Source: Desulfobacteraceae bacterium UBA2245
GTDB lineage: Bacteria > Desulfobacterota > Desulfobacteria > Desulfobacterales > UBA2245
DNA length: 45,523 nucleotides
Assembly (NCBI GenBank): GCA_002347265.1
Contig: DDYB01000031.1
Location: 37,896-83,418, forward strand
Direction of reading: 5' to 3'
Each line of letters starts with the position of its first letter. Position 1 is the first letter of the stretch. Shown here piece after piece: positions 44,171 to 45,523 of the stretch. The translations under genes were made by a program, and so were the position numbers. The notes under the pieces are model-generated. The model was not told where the DNA came from. It did not search any database and worked only from the letters and a program-made list of their open reading frames with translations.

Positions 44171-44321
44171 TTAACAGGGTTTTGAAAAACAAGAATCAGG
44201 CCGTCAGGCAAGGCGCGCGGCGATACGACAAGCGCAGCATATTCAAGCATATGTGAGCATTGGCGAGAGCCGTGCAACGCTGAATGGCGGCCTCAGGCGC
44301 AGTTTTTCAACAGCCTGTTAA
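44171..44321. mobile_element. 151-bp MITE-like element with terminal inverted repeats
   Basis: The ends TTAACAGGGTTTTGAAAAAC (44171-44190) and GTTTTTCAACAGCCTGTTAA (44302-44321) are inverted repeats matching at 18 of 20 positions. There is no coding frame inside. Copies or pieces occur at 1-48, 926-1007 and 45435-45523, so it is a dispersed non-autonomous element. TTAA at both tips could be part of the repeat or a target duplication. Confidence 0.85.
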
Positions 44322-44695
44322 AAACAGAAAGGCCGCGGATGACTCCGTGACCTTTGCTTTAAATCAATGAACAGGAAAAAAGAGCCACGGAAAAAAGAAC
44401 GGAACACGCATTCGGTGCGGGATCATCGCCGCCCGCAAGAAATACCCTTGCCGGCAGGACAACCCCGGTTTTCAAGGCTGATGCGCTGTTCCGTGTTTTA
44501 TTATTTCACGCCCGCGGCCCCTTCAAATCCGTCGTTCATTTCAGAAATCTGTATCTTAAATTAACAGTTTGCCTGGTAAATTGTAAAGAAAAAGGTCGAT
44601 CGTCAAACCCGTGAAATTCCGCGCTTCTGAATTTTTAAGTTTGATATGGAAAGACCATGCCATGATCCCGGCACATCCCGTTTGGCCCTGGTCCT
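44322..44695. other. Intergenic region, no convincing gene
   Basis: These 374 bases hold a weak terminator-like hairpin (AAAGG near 44328 pairing with CCTTT near 44351, with an inner CGGA/TCCG). A 65-codon open frame at 44367 is basic, low in complexity and lacks a ribosome site, so I do not call it. Confidence 0.5.
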
Positions 44696-45115
44696 CTATT
44701 TTTTCATCATGGCCATGGCAATGCGCTGCTGGGCTTTCCGAACTTCGGGGTCCATCACGTAGGGCATTGTCTTCATCATGGCTCCGACCATCTTCTGGCC
44801 CACTGCTTCAGCTCTCTCCTGGGTTTCCTTAAGTTCCTCCGGCGGGGTGGAATTGTTGTCCTTGAGTTCAGGGTATTTTTTAGAAAGTTTCTGCATGCGG
44901 GGCCACAGGTTTTCCATGCCCTCGGCAAATCGGTTCATCGCCTTTGCCGCATCCTGTGCATTGTCGGCCTTGTCAAGGTCGGCGATATAGTTCTCCATCA
45001 GAGCGATATATTCCTCGTTCATTTTGTTGATGTCTGAATACTTGCCTCCGCATCCGGTGATCAGAAATGAAAGGGTAAAAAGGCTTAAAAACAGGATGAG
45101 GGTCATTTTTTTCAT
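44696..45115 (-). CDS. Small putative lipoprotein
   Basis: This 139-aa protein starts with a lipoprotein signal peptide: a basic start MKKM, a hydrophobic stretch LILFLSLFTLSFLITG and the lipobox LITGC at about residue 22. The mature part is helical and strongly charged (EEYIALMENYIADLDKADNA, ETQERAEAVGQKMVGAMMKT), consistent with a small periplasmic coiled-coil protein. ATG 45115 follows AAGGAAGG. I do not recognise a family. It is flanked by element copies on both sides. Confidence 0.82.
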   Translation of the reverse strand: MKKMTLILFLSLFTLSFLITGCGGKYSDINKMNEEYIALMENYIADLDKADNAQDAAKAMNRFAEGMENLWPRMQKLSKKYPELKDNNSTPPEELKETQERAEAVGQKMVGAMMKTMPYVMDPEVRKAQQRIAMAMMKK

Positions 45116-45434
45116 ATTCGGTTTCCTTCCTTCGTTGATTGCCCGATCAGTTTGTCCGCTATTGAAACGCAGGGTTTGCCGAAGTAATGTCCTGAACGAT
45201 TAAAATTTGTCAAACAATATCATTGCGGTTTTCCCAAGCGCTTCGCCTCTTTTTGCGGCATACCTGTTGCCGGAACGGTCATTTCAAGGCTCAGGGCAGG
45301 TTCGGTCAAAAATATCGAAAGCAGGAAAAATGTTCAACTGATTTGATCATGGACGCTATTCCGACAGTGGTTACGAATGCTTTGACTATTTCTCGCCGGA
45401 TAGGGTATTAAATAAAAGTGTCTGTTGATTTTCA
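45116..45434. other. Upstream region of the lipoprotein gene
   Basis: These 319 bases contain no supported gene. On the minus strand a TTGACA (45213-45208) could be the -35 of the lipoprotein promoter, but the -10 is poor. A 62-codon frame at 45223 lacks a ribosome site and is rejected. Confidence 0.4.
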
Positions 45435-45523
45435 TTAACAGGGTGTTGAAAAACAAGAATCAGGCCGTCAGGCAAGGCGCGCGGCGATACGACAATCGCA
45501 GCATATTCAAGCATATGTGAGCA
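45435..45523 (+). repeat. Left end of MITE-like element, cut by window edge
   Basis: Starting with TTAACAGGGTGTTGAAAAAC, this copies the first 89 bases of the element at 44171 with about three differences and runs off the window. Orientation is the same as at 44171 and 1-48. Confidence 0.88.

Noticed and set aside
44367..44564. 65-codon frame after the MITE-like element
   Set aside because: It has no ribosome site, a biased basic composition and no family features.
1..45523. CRISPR arrays, tRNA or rRNA genes
   Set aside because: No regularly spaced short repeats, cloverleaf-like sequences or rRNA-like stretches were noticed on either strand; a covariance-model scan would settle small RNAs.

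Overview
The window reads as chromosomal DNA of a Gram-negative, GC-rich, anaerobic deltaproteobacterium (Desulfobacterota), most like a Desulfobacterales sulfate reducer. This is inferred from gene content: rubrerythrin, a Pfa-type lipid synthase pair, PocR/PAS hybrid kinases, a FIST sensor, a PEP-synthase-like ATP-grasp protein and a ThiW-type ECF transporter. There is no rRNA, tRNA, CRISPR array, phage module or intact transposase gene. About 35 protein genes are supported. TTG and GTG starts, some in 4-base TTGA overlaps, are common.

Left part (1-9.4 kb): rubrerythrin, an orphan flagellar-rod-like protein, a GNAT enzyme with an N-acetylglutamate-synthase-like layout, a glycerophosphodiester phosphodiesterase overlapping a convergent UMF1-type MFS transporter, queC, a membrane DUF1232-DnaJ protein, an nth-xth DNA-repair pair, a 62-aa unknown, and an ADP-ribosylglycohydrolase that ends at a strong bidirectional terminator.

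Middle (9.4-22.6 kb, all minus strand): a class III aminotransferase, an ALDH7-type dehydrogenase, an M24 peptidase and xerD, followed by a two-gene lipid/polyketide synthase. The synthase is a PfaD-type enoyl reductase translationally coupled to a 2112-aa KS-AT-ACP-ACP-KR-DH megasynthase, which has almost identical tandem ACPs.

Right-centre (23-34.2 kb): a PAS-GAF-PAS hybrid kinase overlapping a hotdog thioesterase, a ParA-like ATPase coupled to an unknown protein, a complete ECF transporter (ThiW, fused EcfA-EcfA', EcfT), a lone cNMP-binding protein, a GNAT, and an 866-aa protein with a P-loop-less KaiC-like N-terminus joined to a PEP-synthase ATP-grasp domain.

Right (34.5-45.5 kb): two paralogous PocR hybrid kinases surround a FIST gene. 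The first has lost its receiver domain (in-frame TAG plus a frameshift) and has an altered kinase G2 box. The second is intact and forms an operon with FIST. Their PocR modules are about 98% identical in DNA although the flanking regions have diverged. An ABC-F ATPase, a 151-bp MITE-like element with terminal inverted repeats, and a lipoprotein follow. Both ends of the window lie inside further copies of that element in the same orientation, and a diverged partial copy lies near 0.95 kb, so the sequence probably comes from a contig broken at this repeat.
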